A stretch of 64,000 nucleotides of DNA from Tepidimonas alkaliphilus (GCF_007556595.1 NZ_VJNB01000002.1:278501-342500), one strand, 5' to 3'; positions 17,633 to 27,359 are shown, numbered from the stretch's first letter. Numbers and translations are program-made. The notes: generated by a model from the letters alone, not told the origin.

Positions 17633-18082
17633 ATGAACCCTTCCACCGCTTTGGCTTCTTCGGGCAAGCTTTCGGATGCTTGGCCCGCCGCCGCTGGGTC
17701 CTCAGCCGTGGAGGCAGCACGGCGCGCCACTGCGCCGCGAGCGCTCAGCACCCTGCTGTTGGCCGCGGGCGTGGCCGCTTTGGCCGTGGCCGCGGATCGC
17801 TGGATCGGGCCGTGGTCGCAAGACGGCCTGGTGACCGCCTGGCTGTTGATGTGGGCCGTGGTGTTTTTCGGCAGCTTGGTGCTCGCTTCGCCGGCTCGGC
17901 ATGCGGCGCGCCGCCTCACCTACGCTCTGGATGCCTGGGCGCGCAGTCACGCGCGGGCGCGCGCCCGACTGCGAGCCAAAGCCCTCGCGCAAGCCGGTCT
18001 TGCTCCGAATCCAACGGCGCCCCAGCCAACCAAATCGGTCGAGATGCCAGCCGGGCGACAATTCAACCTGTATTACATTTGA
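17633..18082 (+). CDS. Hypothetical membrane protein with two transmembrane helices
   Basis: I do not recognise this 149-residue protein. It has a Ser/Ala-rich N-terminus, two hydrophobic helices (about residues 38-57, ALSTLLLAAGVAALAVAADR, and 67-86, TAWLLMWAVVFFGSLVLASP), and then a basic Arg/Ala-rich helix and a proline-containing tail. The ATG at 17633 follows AAGGG; the frame is open from 17606. It diverges from the LysR gene, so it may be that regulator's target. Confidence 0.65.
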   Translation: MNPSTALASSGKLSDAWPAAAGSSAVEAARRATAPRALSTLLLAAGVAALAVAADRWIGPWSQDGLVTAWLLMWAVVFFGSLVLASPARHAARRLTYALDAWARSHARARARLRAKALAQAGLAPNPTAPQPTKSVEMPAGRQFNLYYI

Positions 18083-18181
18083 GATAAACCGCGCGCGACG
18101 CGCTGTGAGGGGCGCAGGGCATAACGGCACACGGGGCAGCGGTGCACGCAGCCCCGCAAGCCCGCGATCCGCTCGGCCAGC

Positions 18182-18316
18182 TCAGCCCATCATGACGGCG
18201 ATAAAGGCCAGCAAAAACATCAAAATCGCACCAGCCAGCGGGATCAGCCACGGAATGACGTGCACAATCGATTCGGCGGCGTCGGGCTCGCGAACGCTGT
18301 CAGATGGATGGGCCAT
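18182..18316 (-). CDS. 44-residue single-helix membrane peptide
   Basis: This short frame encodes a soluble, acidic N-terminus (MAHPSDSVREPDAAES) and one strong membrane helix (VIPWLIPLAGAILMFLLAF), ending IAVMMG. A good AGGAG lies 10 nt before the ATG. Such a peptide could be a subunit or regulator of a membrane complex, but no partner is evident. It has an FNR-like box (18351-18364) just upstream. Its region overlaps only the dispensable upstream extension of the divergent murU-like frame. I consider it real because of the ribosome site and helix, but homology was not tested. Confidence 0.6.
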   Translation of the reverse strand: MAHPSDSVREPDAAESIVHVIPWLIPLAGAILMFLLAFIAVMMG

Positions 18317-18337
18317 AGCGCTGCAACTCCTGCTTCA

Positions 18338-19129
18338 GTGAGCGACCCTATTGATTTTAGTCAAACTCCGAGATCGGCAGCATCGTCGTCATCCCTGCCG
18401 GCGCAAGCCATGGTGCTGGCGGCCGGACGCGGGCAACGGCTGCGCCCTCTCACCGATCACATGCCCAAGCCTTTGTTGCCGGTGCGCGGCCGGCCCCTGT
18501 TGATCTGGCATTTGCACGCGCTCGCCCGAGGCGGCGTGCGGCGGGTTTTGATCAACACGGCGTGGCTCGGCGCGCAAATTCCGGCGGCGCTGGGGGCCGT
18601 GCAGGATACCCCCTGGGGCGAGGTGGCGCTGGCCTATTCGATGGAGGGGGAGGACTTTGGCCACGCGCTGGAGACCGCCGGCGGCATCGCGCGCGCGTTG
18701 CCGCGGCTGGAGGATCCGTTCTGGCTGGTGGCCGGCGACGTGTACGCGCCGGACTTTGCGTTCGACGAGGCGCGCCGCGCCGCCTTCGCGCGCCGTGCCG
18801 ACCTGGCGCATCTGTGGCTGGTGCCCAACCCTCCGCATCACCCAGCTGGCGACTTTGGCCTTGACGAAGGTCATGCACTCGACTTGCCAGCCGACGACCC
18901 GCGTCCGCGCTGGACCTACAGCACGATCGCGCTGCTGCGCCATGCGCTGTTTCGCCCGCCGTGGTGCGACATCCCGCCTGGCAACCCGAATGGCGCGGTG
19001 GCGCCGCTGGCCCCTGTGCTGCGCCGCGCGATGGCCGCCGGGCGCGTGAGCGCAGAAGTTTGGCCGGGCGCCTGGACAGATGTCGGCACGCCGCAGCGCC
19101 TGGCAGCCTTGCAAGCCCCTGCCACCTGA
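18338..19129 (+). CDS. murU: Nucleotidyltransferase, MurU-like
   Basis: This protein of up to 263 residues is a sugar-1-phosphate nucleotidyltransferase. It has the signature AMVLAAGRGQRLRPLTDHMP, the lysine of KPLLPVRGRPLL, a GDVYAPDF metal site and a C-terminal WTDVGTPQRL. It most resembles MurU, which makes UDP-MurNAc from MurNAc-1-phosphate in peptidoglycan recycling; GDP-mannose or glucose enzymes are alternatives. The start is uncertain: GTG at 18338 is given, but ATG at 18410, directly before the motif, avoids the FNR-like box and the opposite small gene. No amgK kinase is adjacent; pepP follows. Confidence 0.75.
   Translation: MSDPIDFSQTPRSAASSSSLPAQAMVLAAGRGQRLRPLTDHMPKPLLPVRGRPLLIWHLHALARGGVRRVLINTAWLGAQIPAALGAVQDTPWGEVALAYSMEGEDFGHALETAGGIARALPRLEDPFWLVAGDVYAPDFAFDEARRAAFARRADLAHLWLVPNPPHHPAGDFGLDEGHALDLPADDPRPRWTYSTIALLRHALFRPPWCDIPPGNPNGAVAPLAPVLRRAMAAGRVSAEVWPGAWTDVGTPQRLAALQAPAT
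18351..18364. promoter_or_regulatory. FNR/Anr-like box
   Basis: TTGAT-TTTA-GTCAA matches the FNR consensus TTGAT-N4-ATCAA with one mismatch. It lies between the leftward 44-residue peptide gene (35 bp away) and the rightward murU-like gene. Its centre is about 52 bp before the ATG at 18410. Confidence 0.4.
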
Positions 19130-19186
19130 CCGACGCTCCTGCGGCCACCGCGCCACACGTTAGGCGTATCGGTCAGCGACGCATCC

Positions 19187-19192
19187 TATGAT
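19187..19192 (+). promoter_or_regulatory. -10-like box TATGAT, 7 nt before pepP
   Basis: TATGAT is followed by agggtgc and the ATG at 19200. The bases AGGGT are a weak Shine-Dalgarno at too short a distance, so a leaderless start is likely. Confidence 0.45.
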
Positions 19193-19199
19193 AGGGTGC

Positions 19200-20594
19200 A
19201 TGACCACGACCGACCCCTCGCTTTACCTTCATCGCCGCGCACGCTTAGCCCAACAGCTGGGCGAAGGCGGCATCGCCCTTGTGCCGACCGCGCCGGTGCG
19301 TCCGCGCAACCGCGACAACGAGTACCCCTACCGCTTCGACAGCTCCTTCTTCTACCTGACCGGCTTTGCCGAGCCGCAGGCGTGGCTGGTGCTGACCGCC
19401 GAGGGCCGCAGCATCCTGTTCTGCCAGCCCAAGGATCCCGAGCGAGAGATCTGGGACGGCTACCGCCTCGGGCCCGAGGCCGCGCCGGCCGCGCTCGGCG
19501 TCGACGAGGCGTATCCGGTCACCGAGCTCGACGCACGCCTGCCGCCCTTGCTGGAAAACCGTCGCAGCGTCTGGTGGCCGTTCGCCACCCACGAGGGGCT
19601 GCAGGCGCGCCTCGACGGCTGGCTGCAGCGCGTGCGCGCCCGCGTGCGCTACGGCGTGCTGTGCCCGGAAGCGCAGCGCGACTTGTGCAGCCTGCTGGAC
19701 GAGATGCGCCTCGTCAAGGACGCGCACGAGCTCGACGTGATGCGCCGCGCCGCGCGCATCAGCGCCGGCGCCCACGTGCGCGCGATGCAGCGCTGCGCCG
19801 CCTGGCTGCGCGCCGGGCAGGAGGTACGCGAGTACCACCTGGAGGCCGAGCTGCTGCACGAATTCCGCCGCCACGGCGCCAGCGGCCCGGCCTACGGCAG
19901 CATCGTGGCCGCCGGGGCCAACGCCTGCGTGCTGCACTATCGTGCTGACACGGCCCCGGTGCGCCCCGGAGAGCTGGTGTTGATCGACGCCGGCTGCGAG
20001 CTCGAGGGCTACGCCAGCGACATCACGCGCACCTTCCCGGCCGACGGGCGCTTTCGCGGCCCGCAGCGCGCGCTCTACGAGCTGGTGCTGGCAGCGCAGC
20101 AGGCCGCGGTGGCGGCCACCCGCCCCGGCGCGCGCTTCACCGACGCGCACGAGGCCGCGGTGCGCGTGCTGACGCAGGGGCTGCTCGACGAGGGGCTGCT
20201 GAAGCGCGAACAGGTCGGCACGCTGGACGACGCGATCGAGCAGCGCGCCTACTTCCGCTTCTACATGCACCGCACCGGCCACTGGCTGGGTCTGGACGTG
20301 CACGACGTCGGCAGCTACGTCGAGCCGAGCGAGATCGGCCAGGCCAGCCCGCGGCGCGACCCGCTCAGCGGCGAGACCATCCTCGACCGCCCGGCGCGCA
20401 TCCTGCGCCCCGGCATGGTGCTGACGATCGAGCCGGGCCTCTACGTACGCCCGGCCGAGGACGTGCCGCCGGCGTTCTGGAACATCGGCATCCGCATCGA
20501 GGACGACGCCGTCGTCACCGAGCACGGCTGCGAGCTGATCACGCGCGACGTGCCGGTGCAGCCCGACGCGATCGAGGCGCTGATGCGGGGGTGA
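19200..20594 (+). CDS. pepP: Xaa-Pro aminopeptidase P
   Basis: This 464-residue M24B metallopeptidase removes an N-terminal residue that precedes proline. The N-terminal creatinase/prolidase domain (residues about 1-135) includes NRDNEYPYRFDSSFFYLTGF. The pita-bread catalytic domain has all five metal-ligand motifs: IDAGCELEGYASDITRTFP (two Asp), HRTGHWLGLDVHDVG (His), IEPGLYV (Glu) and RIEDDAVV (Glu). The ATG at 19200 gives a family-like N-terminus (TTTDPSLYLHRRARLA). It follows murU by 70 bp but may use its own promoter. The convergent chemoreceptor gene ends 36 bp away. Confidence 0.95.
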   Translation: MTTTDPSLYLHRRARLAQQLGEGGIALVPTAPVRPRNRDNEYPYRFDSSFFYLTGFAEPQAWLVLTAEGRSILFCQPKDPEREIWDGYRLGPEAAPAALGVDEAYPVTELDARLPPLLENRRSVWWPFATHEGLQARLDGWLQRVRARVRYGVLCPEAQRDLCSLLDEMRLVKDAHELDVMRRAARISAGAHVRAMQRCAAWLRAGQEVREYHLEAELLHEFRRHGASGPAYGSIVAAGANACVLHYRADTAPVRPGELVLIDAGCELEGYASDITRTFPADGRFRGPQRALYELVLAAQQAAVAATRPGARFTDAHEAAVRVLTQGLLDEGLLKREQVGTLDDAIEQRAYFRFYMHRTGHWLGLDVHDVGSYVEPSEIGQASPRRDPLSGETILDRPARILRPGMVLTIEPGLYVRPAEDVPPAFWNIGIRIEDDAVVTEHGCELITRDVPVQPDAIEALMRG

Positions 20595-20630
20595 GGGTCA
20601 ACCCCCCGGCGTTGGACGCCCGCCACCTGA

Positions 20631-22289
20631 TCAAGCCCGCTGCGGCAACACGAATCGGTCCACCTCCTGCGCCAGTGACTGCGCGAGCTGGCGCAAGGAT
20701 GCCGTGGCGGCGGCGGTCTGCTCGACCAGGGCAGCATTCTGCTGCGTCATGCGGTCCAGCTCCTGCAGCGCCTGTCCCACCTGCGCAATGCCGGCATGCT
20801 GCTCCTGTGCGCCGTTCGCGACCTGCTCGAGCAGCCGGTCGACGCGCTCGGCCGACGTGACGATGTCGCGCATGGCTTGCCCGGCCTGAACCACCACCTG
20901 AGCACCCGCCCCGACTTGCGCCACGCTGGCGTCGATGAGGGCCTTGATCTCGCGCGCCGCGGCGGCACTGCGCTGCGCCAGGCTGCGCACCTCGCCAGCC
21001 ACCACGGCAAAACCGCGGCCGTGCTCACCCGCCCGGGCAGCTTCCACTGCGGCATTGAGCGCCAGGATGTTGGTCTGAAACGCGATACCGTCGATCGTGC
21101 CGATGATTTCACCAATGCGCTGCGAGGACTGCCGAATGTCCGCCATGGTCCGCTCGACGTCCTGCATGACCCGCCCGCCAGCGATGGCGCCGCGTGCGCT
21201 GTCGCGGGCCGTCCGCGCAGCCTCGTCCAGCAAGGACGATCCACTTTGCACCGCCGCCACGATCTGCTCCATCGACGCGGCGGATTCCTCCAGATTGGAG
21301 GCGGTCGCCTCGGTACGCGCAGACAAGTCGTGCGCACCCGCGGCGATCTCGGCGCTGGCCTGAACGATCCGATCACTCGATGCCCGAACCTGCTCGACCA
21401 TGTGGCGCAAGGCATCCTGCATGGCCCGCAAATCGAACAAGAGTTGCGCCGTCTCGTCACTCCCATGGGGTTGCGGCGTGCGCGTCAGGTCACCCCGGGC
21501 AATGGCCTGCAGATGTTCCCGCGTTTCGCGCAACCCGGAACTCATGACGCAGTAGAAACTGAAAAACAGATAGCCGGACACCAACAGCGCCAGCAGCGAA
21601 ACACCCCCCACCCATTTCCAGCGCCGCCATTCGGACGCGCGCAGATCGTCGACATAGATGCCCGACCCGATGACCCAACCCCAAGGAGCAAATCCCTTCA
21701 CGTAGGATAGCTTGTCAACGGGTTCGTCGCTGCCCGGACGCGGCCACTGATAGGCAACAAACCCCTCTCCCTCGCTTCGCACCTTATCGACGAAACCCCG
21801 GAAGAGAGCGAATCCATTCGGATCACGAATGTCGCCGGCCGGCTGACCGTCCAGCTTCGGATTGACTGGATGCATCACGACCCGGGGTTCCATGTCATTG
21901 ATCCAGAAGTACTCCACCCTGTCGTAACGCAATGCCGCGACCGCGCGCTTGGCCAGATCCTGCGCCTCCGCCCGGCTCAATTGACCGGACTGCTCCAGGC
22001 CATGCGCCCATACCAGCACCCCATGCGCCACCTCGACATGCTGGCGCGTGGCATCCATGCGGGCCTGCCGAGCATCTCGGGCCTGAGTGACCAGCAAGCC
22101 GAGGATGAGCGCGATCATCGGCAGCATAAAGCTCAGCGAGATGACCAGCGCCTTGCCAGCAAAACGCAGACGCTGAAAGCACCGCACCCCAGGCGCCACG
22201 ATCACCCGGAAAGCCCCGGACGGTGCCCATGCCGGCGACTGAACCACCCCGGCCAATCCCAGAGACTGCCCCAACGACGGCGTTGACAT
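20631..22289 (-). CDS. Methyl-accepting chemotaxis protein with periplasmic Cache domain
   Basis: This 552-residue chemoreceptor has a membrane helix near residues 45-65, a periplasmic single Cache domain ([20 protein letters not shown], then [20 protein letters not shown]), a second helix, a HAMP linker and a cytoplasmic signalling domain. The hairpin tip is [32 protein letters not shown]. It ends LPQRA without a CheR-binding pentapeptide. The ligand is probably a small carboxylate, as for other sCache_2 sensors. The ATG at 22289 is favoured, since the upstream extension is rich in unlikely residues. No che gene is nearby. Confidence 0.92.
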   Translation of the reverse strand: MSTPSLGQSLGLAGVVQSPAWAPSGAFRVIVAPGVRCFQRLRFAGKALVISLSFMLPMIALILGLLVTQARDARQARMDATRQHVEVAHGVLVWAHGLEQSGQLSRAEAQDLAKRAVAALRYDRVEYFWINDMEPRVVMHPVNPKLDGQPAGDIRDPNGFALFRGFVDKVRSEGEGFVAYQWPRPGSDEPVDKLSYVKGFAPWGWVIGSGIYVDDLRASEWRRWKWVGGVSLLALLVSGYLFFSFYCVMSSGLRETREHLQAIARGDLTRTPQPHGSDETAQLLFDLRAMQDALRHMVEQVRASSDRIVQASAEIAAGAHDLSARTEATASNLEESAASMEQIVAAVQSGSSLLDEAARTARDSARGAIAGGRVMQDVERTMADIRQSSQRIGEIIGTIDGIAFQTNILALNAAVEAARAGEHGRGFAVVAGEVRSLAQRSAAAAREIKALIDASVAQVGAGAQVVVQAGQAMRDIVTSAERVDRLLEQVANGAQEQHAGIAQVGQALQELDRMTQQNAALVEQTAAATASLRQLAQSLAQEVDRFVLPQRA

Positions 22290-22401
22290 GCGATCCGCGA
22301 AAAAACAGGAAGGAGGAGATCGCTCGCAGAGACGAAAAATCGAGCTCGAAACTCGAGCGACAATGACAGCGAACATCTTGCCCGCTGCATCATCCGCATC
22401 C

Positions 22402-22417
22402 TTTGACCTACATCAAA
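22402..22417. promoter_or_regulatory. FNR/Anr-like box between divergent genes
   Basis: TTTGA-CCTACA-TCAAA contains TTGAC-CTAC-ATCAA, one mismatch from the FNR consensus. It lies 113 bp before the chemoreceptor start and 161 bp before the lipoprotein start. The rest of the 22290-22577 intergenic region is AT-richer than its surroundings and holds a TACAAT box near 22540. Confidence 0.45.
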
Positions 22418-22577
22418 CCCTATCGCGCCAGCAGAACCTGGTACCGTGCCGGGTATTGCATGCAACCATCACTCTCGAGATCACCCCCCGACACAGCACG
22501 AGGGAAAACCCGAATATCAGCAAATGCGCACGGATTTTTACAATGGAGATCGGAGATTTGTCCGAAAGGAGTCTCCC

Positions 22578-23711
22578 ATGCGCTGGATGCCTCGCTTGGC
22601 CGCCATTGCCGTGGCGGCCGTCTTGACTGCCTGTGGTGGCGGCTCGGACGTCACGGCCGTCAAGGTCGCGGGCGACAGTCTGGCCGACGCCGGCACGTTC
22701 GGCTTCAAGTTCACGGTGCAGGCCGCCAGCCGCAACGCCACCCGCATCTGGACCGACGTGGTGGCCGATGCCGCCGACGTCGCGCCGCTTTGCCCCCGCT
22801 ACCGCGGCGATCCCTCCAGCGGCGCCATCGAACCCGACCCGGCGGGAGCGAGCTGCACCAGCCACGCGGTCGGAGGCGCGCGTCTCAACGTGCGTGGCAG
22901 CGCCGGCGATGCGACCCCCTACTCCGTGCTGCAGCAGCTGCGCACGCTGGGGGCCAGCGGCTACGCGGCGCAGGACATCCTGCTGGTGGACGGCGGCGGC
23001 AACGACCTGGCGGACCTGATCGGCGCCTATCTGTCCGCGACAGGCGACGGCGGGGCAGCCTACACCAGCCTGCTGGCGGAGCTGCTGCCGGCCGATCAGG
23101 TGGCGGCGGCAGCGGCGGGAGCCTCCGGCCTCGCGCAGGCCGGAGGCGCGTACATGGCGGCTCTGGCCGACCGGCTGGCCGACACGCTCGCCGCCGAGGC
23201 GCTGGCCAAAGGTGCGCGGCGCGTCGTGGTGCTCAACGCGCCAGACGTCGCGCGCACGCCGCGCTTCGCGGCGGTCTTGACCTCGGTGGCCGCAGGCGCT
23301 GGGGGCGGCCAGGCTGGCGCCGCCGCGGCGCAACAGGTGGTCACGATGGCACGCGCCTGGCTCGACGCCTTCAACGGTCGGCTGGCGCAACGCCTCGCCG
23401 GTGAAAGCCGCGTGGCGCTGGTGGACTTCCGCGCCGCGCTCGACCAGTGGCTGACCAACCCTGCCGCCTACGGGCTGACCAACACCACCACTCCGGCCTG
23501 CCCCGCCGCCGGCACCGACGCGCAGGGCCTGCCGAGCTACAACCTGGCCACCTGCACCGAGGCGCTGCTGGCCGCCAACCCGCCCGCCGGCGCCGGCGGC
23601 GCGTGGTGGAACGGCTACGTCTTCTCCGACAACTTCCACGGCACGCCGCACACCAACGCGCTGATGGGCCGGCTCGTGGTGCAGGCGCTGCGGGCGCGGG
23701 GGTGGGTGTGA
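22578..23711 (+). CDS. SGNH/GDSL hydrolase lipoprotein
   Basis: This 377-residue protein has a lipoprotein signal: MRWMPRLAAIAVAAVLTAC, with the lipobox LTAC and Cys19, so it is probably anchored to the outer membrane. The GDSL block I is VAGDSLADAG (catalytic Ser), block III is VDGGGNDLADL (Asn) and block V is SDNFHGTPHTN (Asp, His). Together these give a complete catalytic triad for an esterase or lipase. AAAGGAG precedes the ATG at 22578. The upstream open frame is not used. It is likely monocistronic. Confidence 0.9.
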   Translation: MRWMPRLAAIAVAAVLTACGGGSDVTAVKVAGDSLADAGTFGFKFTVQAASRNATRIWTDVVADAADVAPLCPRYRGDPSSGAIEPDPAGASCTSHAVGGARLNVRGSAGDATPYSVLQQLRTLGASGYAAQDILLVDGGGNDLADLIGAYLSATGDGGAAYTSLLAELLPADQVAAAAAGASGLAQAGGAYMAALADRLADTLAAEALAKGARRVVVLNAPDVARTPRFAAVLTSVAAGAGGGQAGAAAAQQVVTMARAWLDAFNGRLAQRLAGESRVALVDFRAALDQWLTNPAAYGLTNTTTPACPAAGTDAQGLPSYNLATCTEALLAANPPAGAGGAWWNGYVFSDNFHGTPHTNALMGRLVVQALRARGWV

Positions 23712-23718
23712 CGATCGC

Positions 23719-26223
23719 TCACCCCCGGGCGCGCCAGGCGCGCGGGCTGCCGGCGCGCAGGCAGGCGCGGCGGTAGGCGCGCAGCGTCTCGGCGGCGCGC
23801 GCCAGCACCGAGCCGGGGGCGTAGGCCGGCTGGCCGGCGGCATCCAGCGGCGCGGTGGCCGCGCGCGGGTCGGCCAGGCCGAACGGCACGCCGCTCAGCA
23901 GCGTCATGCCTTCGGCGACGTGGTCGATGGCCCAGACGTGGAACCGGCCGCGTTCGACGGCCTCGACGACCTCGTCGGCCAGCACCAGGTGGCGGCGGTT
24001 GCGCGCCGGGATGATGACGCCGTGCGTGCCGTCCAGCCCGGCGGCGGCGCAGACGCGGAAGAACCCCTCGATCTTCTCGTTGACGCCGCCGATCGGCAGC
24101 ACTTCGCCGAAGGGGTTGAGGGCGCCGGTGACGGCGATCGACTGCTTCAGCGGCACGCCGGCCAGCGCCGACAGCAGCGCGAAGAACTCGGCGCAGGAGG
24201 CCGAGTCGCCCTCCACGCCGGCGTATTCCTGCTCGAAGACGATGGAGGCGGTCAGCGCCAGCGGCGCCAGCGGGGCGAACAGCGCCGACAGGTAGCTGTG
24301 CAGGATCAGCACCGCCTTGTCGTGGATCGGGCCGGAGAGCTCGACCTCGCGCTCGATGTTGAGCAGGCCGTCGTGGCCCGGCACGGTGCGCGCCGCCACG
24401 CGCATCGGCAGGCCGAAGGCGTAGTCGCCCAGGTCGAGCACCGACAGGCCGTTGAGCTGGCCGATGCGCGCGCCGCTTAAGTGCACGACGCGGTCGCCCT
24501 CGGCGATGGCGGCGCGCAGCCGCTGCTCGGGGCCGTCGTGGCGGCGGTTGCGCGCGGCGATGGCCTGCTCGACGTCGGCGCGCTCCACAAGGCGGGCCCC
24601 GCGCGCGCGGGCGTGCTGCGCGGCCTCGATCACCAGCGTCTCGGTGCGGGCGAAGACGGCGCTCTGGCGCGTGCGATCCTCGGCCTGGCGGTGGCTGTCC
24701 TCGATCAGGCGCGCCACCGCCGCGGCGTCGAACGGCGGCAGGCCGCGGCGCGCGGCGGTGTGGGCGACGAACACGCCGGTGGCGCGCCAGGTGTCGGGCC
24801 CGGCCACGAAGCTGTCGTCGAAATCCACCTTGACGCGGAAGTGGCGCGCGAATTCCGGGTCGCCTTCCTGCAGCGCGTAGTATTGCTTGTGCGTGCCGAT
24901 CAGCACGATCTTGACGTCGATGTCCACCGCCTCCGGCTCCAGCGAGGTGGTGGCCAGCGCCGAGAACATCGTGCCCGGCTCCTCGATCTGCAGCCGGCCG
25001 CTGCGCAGCACGCGGCGCAGCTTTTCCCACACCAGTTCGTCGGCCAGCAGGTCGCGCAGGTGCAGCATCAGAAAGCCGCCGTGCGCGCGCAGCAGGCTGC
25101 CGGCGCGGATGCGGCTGAAGTCGGTCACCAGTACGTCGTTGTCGGTCTGGTACTCGATGCTGCCGAACAGCGGGCGGTACAGCGGGTTGTTCTCGACGAT
25201 GACCGGCGCGCCTTGCGTGTCGGCGTTGTCCACGACGAGGTTGACGCGGTAGCGCTGCAGCCGCCGCTCCAGCGCCTCGCGCCGCTCGGTTTCGTCCTCG
25301 GCGTCGCCCGGCTCGAACAGATCCAGGTGATCGAGCACGTCGGCGGCGATGCCGTCGAGCCACTGGTTGAGCTTGCGCGCGTCCTTGAACTGCTTGCGCA
25401 GCGCCTGGCGCACGGCGCCGAGCTCGCGCTCCAGCAGCGGCTTGACGGCCTGCCGCCGCAGCGCCTGCACGCCCTCGCGCAGCGCGCGCTCCAGCGGCGC
25501 GGTCACTTCCAGGAAGCGCAGGATCTCGGCGCGCAGCTCGCGCTCGCCGTCGTCGTAGGCGCGCCGGCGCGCCTCGTCCAGCGCCGCCAGGCCCTCGGCC
25601 GACAGCGGCTCGCCGTCCTCGTCCAGCAGCGTGAAGATCAGCTGCCCGCCCTCGCGCCGCAGCGCGAAGTGGCGCTGGCGCGCAAAGGCTGCCAGCTCCG
25701 CGTACGCCTGCGCCTCGCGGTCGGCGTAGTTCTTCTCCAGCGCCGACAGCGCGGCCTTGAAGCCGGGCTCGCTCAGGCGCTTGGGGATGTCGGCCTGCAG
25801 CGTGCGCACGAACTCCTGCATGCGCTGGCGCAACACGCGCCCTTGCCCCGCCGGCAGGCGCAGCGCGCGCGGCTGCTGGGGGTTTTCAAAGTTGTGCAGA
25901 TAGCAGAGATCGGGCGGCGCCGGACGCTTGGCGGCCACCGCCTGCATCTCCTGCTGCATCAGCGTGGCCCGCCCAGTGCCGACGGCGCCGAGCACGAACA
26001 GGTGATGGCGCGGTTGATCCAATTCCAACCCGAAGCGCGCCGCCGCTTGCGCGCGCGCCTGCCCGATCCACGGCAGCGGCTCGTGCGCCAGCTCGTCGGT
26101 GTCGGCAAAGCCGAGCTGCGCTGGGTCGATGCGCAGCCGCAGCGCGCTGGGGGGCAGCGGCGCGGGCGCGCCGGCGCCCGCCGCAGCGACGGGCACCGCG
26201 TTGTCAGGCCGTTCGTCGTTCAT
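23719..26223 (-). CDS. Lon-like protease with degenerate AAA domain (LonH/YcbZ type)
   Basis: This 834-residue protein resembles the YcbZ-type Lon relatives (AAA_32 plus LonB). The N-terminal P-loop is LGAVGTGRAT (residues 79-86 region), with Arg instead of the usual Lys. An inserted coiled-coil region (about 160-290) follows. The AAA part has GGFLMLHLRDLL and NNPLYRPLFGSIEY. The protease domain has the catalytic serine in EGDSASCAEF (about Ser676) and lysine in GGVNEKIEGF (about Lys717), so proteolysis should be intact even if ATP hydrolysis is weak. The ATG at 26223 gives a normal N-terminus; the frame is open far upstream, where another gene lies on the opposite strand. Confidence 0.9.
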   Translation of the reverse strand: MNDERPDNAVPVAAAGAGAPAPLPPSALRLRIDPAQLGFADTDELAHEPLPWIGQARAQAAARFGLELDQPRHHLFVLGAVGTGRATLMQQEMQAVAAKRPAPPDLCYLHNFENPQQPRALRLPAGQGRVLRQRMQEFVRTLQADIPKRLSEPGFKAALSALEKNYADREAQAYAELAAFARQRHFALRREGGQLIFTLLDEDGEPLSAEGLAALDEARRRAYDDGERELRAEILRFLEVTAPLERALREGVQALRRQAVKPLLERELGAVRQALRKQFKDARKLNQWLDGIAADVLDHLDLFEPGDAEDETERREALERRLQRYRVNLVVDNADTQGAPVIVENNPLYRPLFGSIEYQTDNDVLVTDFSRIRAGSLLRAHGGFLMLHLRDLLADELVWEKLRRVLRSGRLQIEEPGTMFSALATTSLEPEAVDIDVKIVLIGTHKQYYALQEGDPEFARHFRVKVDFDDSFVAGPDTWRATGVFVAHTAARRGLPPFDAAAVARLIEDSHRQAEDRTRQSAVFARTETLVIEAAQHARARGARLVERADVEQAIAARNRRHDGPEQRLRAAIAEGDRVVHLSGARIGQLNGLSVLDLGDYAFGLPMRVAARTVPGHDGLLNIEREVELSGPIHDKAVLILHSYLSALFAPLAPLALTASIVFEQEYAGVEGDSASCAEFFALLSALAGVPLKQSIAVTGALNPFGEVLPIGGVNEKIEGFFRVCAAAGLDGTHGVIIPARNRRHLVLADEVVEAVERGRFHVWAIDHVAEGMTLLSGVPFGLADPRAATAPLDAAGQPAYAPGSVLARAAETLRAYRRACLRAGSPRAWRARG

Positions 26224-26230
26224 GCGCGGC

Positions 26231-26236
26231 AGTCTA
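26231..26236 (-). promoter_or_regulatory. -10-like box TAGACT, 7 nt before the Lon-like gene
   Basis: On the minus strand TAGACT is followed by gccgcgc and the ATG at 26223, with no Shine-Dalgarno. Confidence 0.4.
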
Positions 26237-26292
26237 GCGCCGTTCGTCGCCGCGGCCTGTAAGGCGGCTGCCGCGGCGTCGATAACGCAGGC

Positions 26293-27345
26293 ATGCGCAT
26301 CGAACACAGTCAACTCCATCTGGCGGCCCGGCACGAGCAGCGGGTGCGCCAGCACACTTCGATCACGCAGCGAATCGGTCGCGAGCAGCCTTCCCCTGAC
26401 CCTGCGTCCGCGCGAGGGCTGCTGCGCCCAGCACCGCCGGCCCCGACGGCTCCATCCACGGGCACGCCCCCATCCCCGGATCGGGCGCGGGCCCAGGAAC
26501 ACGGCGCAGCCTGCGGCGCCGACGCGGTGCGCAACGAACCCTCCTTGCGCGAGCCGCGCCTGGCGGTGCTGGCGCGGCTGGTGGAGGCCATGACAGGCTT
26601 GCGCGTGCGCGTTGTGCGCGCCGAGGCCTTGCAAGCCGACCGATCCATCGAGACGCCCACCGCCACCCCTGCCACGCCGGCACTGGCGCTGGAAGTCACG
26701 CGCCTGCACGTGCGCCACGAGCAAAGCACGCTGCAAGTGTGGGCCCAAGGTCAAATCACGCTGACCGACGGACGCACGCTGGCGTTGGACTTGAAACTGG
26801 AGCTGCATCACGAGCGGCTCCAAGTGGAGGCGGTAACCGCGCGGGCGCAGCGCACCAAAGACCCGCTGATGATCGCGCTGGACACAAACCCGATCGGCCT
26901 GAGCAACTGGCGCTTTGCGTTCGACCTCGACGCCGACGGGCAGACCGAGGCGGTGCCGTTTGCGGCGCCGGGCGCCGGCTGGCTGGTGCTGGACCGCGAC
27001 GGCAATGGCCGCATCGACGATGGCCGCGAGGTGCTCGGCGCGCTCAGCGGCGACGGCTTTGCAGACCTGGCGGCGCTGGATGAGGACGGCAACGGCTGGA
27101 TCGACGAGGCCGACGCGGCGTTCGAAGCGCTGCGCGTGTGGGTGCGCACCGGCGCGCACGACCCGGGGCGGCTGCTGACGCTGCGCGAAGCGGGCGTAGG
27201 TGCGCTGCACACCGGCCGCGTGGCCAGCCCCTGGACGCTGCGCACCAACGACGGCGCGGTGGCGGGCCTGGTGCGCGCCAGCGGGCTGTATCTGGCCGAA
27301 ACCGGCGCGGCGCGCCTTCTGCAACAGATCGATTTGGTGGCGTAA
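26293..27345 (+). CDS. Protein with EF-hand-like calcium loops
   Basis: This protein of up to 350 residues has no recognised enzyme domain. The N-terminal 90 residues are low-complexity (Pro/Arg/Ala). The rest is a beta-rich region, then [33 protein letters not shown] and [16 protein letters not shown], three DxDxDG loops that bind calcium in dockerin and EF-hand proteins. It resembles C-terminal parts of hemolysin-type and VCBS-associated proteins. No signal peptide is visible. The start is uncertain: no good ribosome site is present and the first 90 residues may not be translated. It diverges from the Lon-like gene by 69 bp. Confidence 0.75.
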   Translation: MRIEHSQLHLAARHEQRVRQHTSITQRIGREQPSPDPASARGLLRPAPPAPTAPSTGTPPSPDRARAQEHGAACGADAVRNEPSLREPRLAVLARLVEAMTGLRVRVVRAEALQADRSIETPTATPATPALALEVTRLHVRHEQSTLQVWAQGQITLTDGRTLALDLKLELHHERLQVEAVTARAQRTKDPLMIALDTNPIGLSNWRFAFDLDADGQTEAVPFAAPGAGWLVLDRDGNGRIDDGREVLGALSGDGFADLAALDEDGNGWIDEADAAFEALRVWVRTGAHDPGRLLTLREAGVGALHTGRVASPWTLRTNDGAVAGLVRASGLYLAETGAARLLQQIDLVA

Positions 27346-27359
27346 GGGGACGTTCGATT

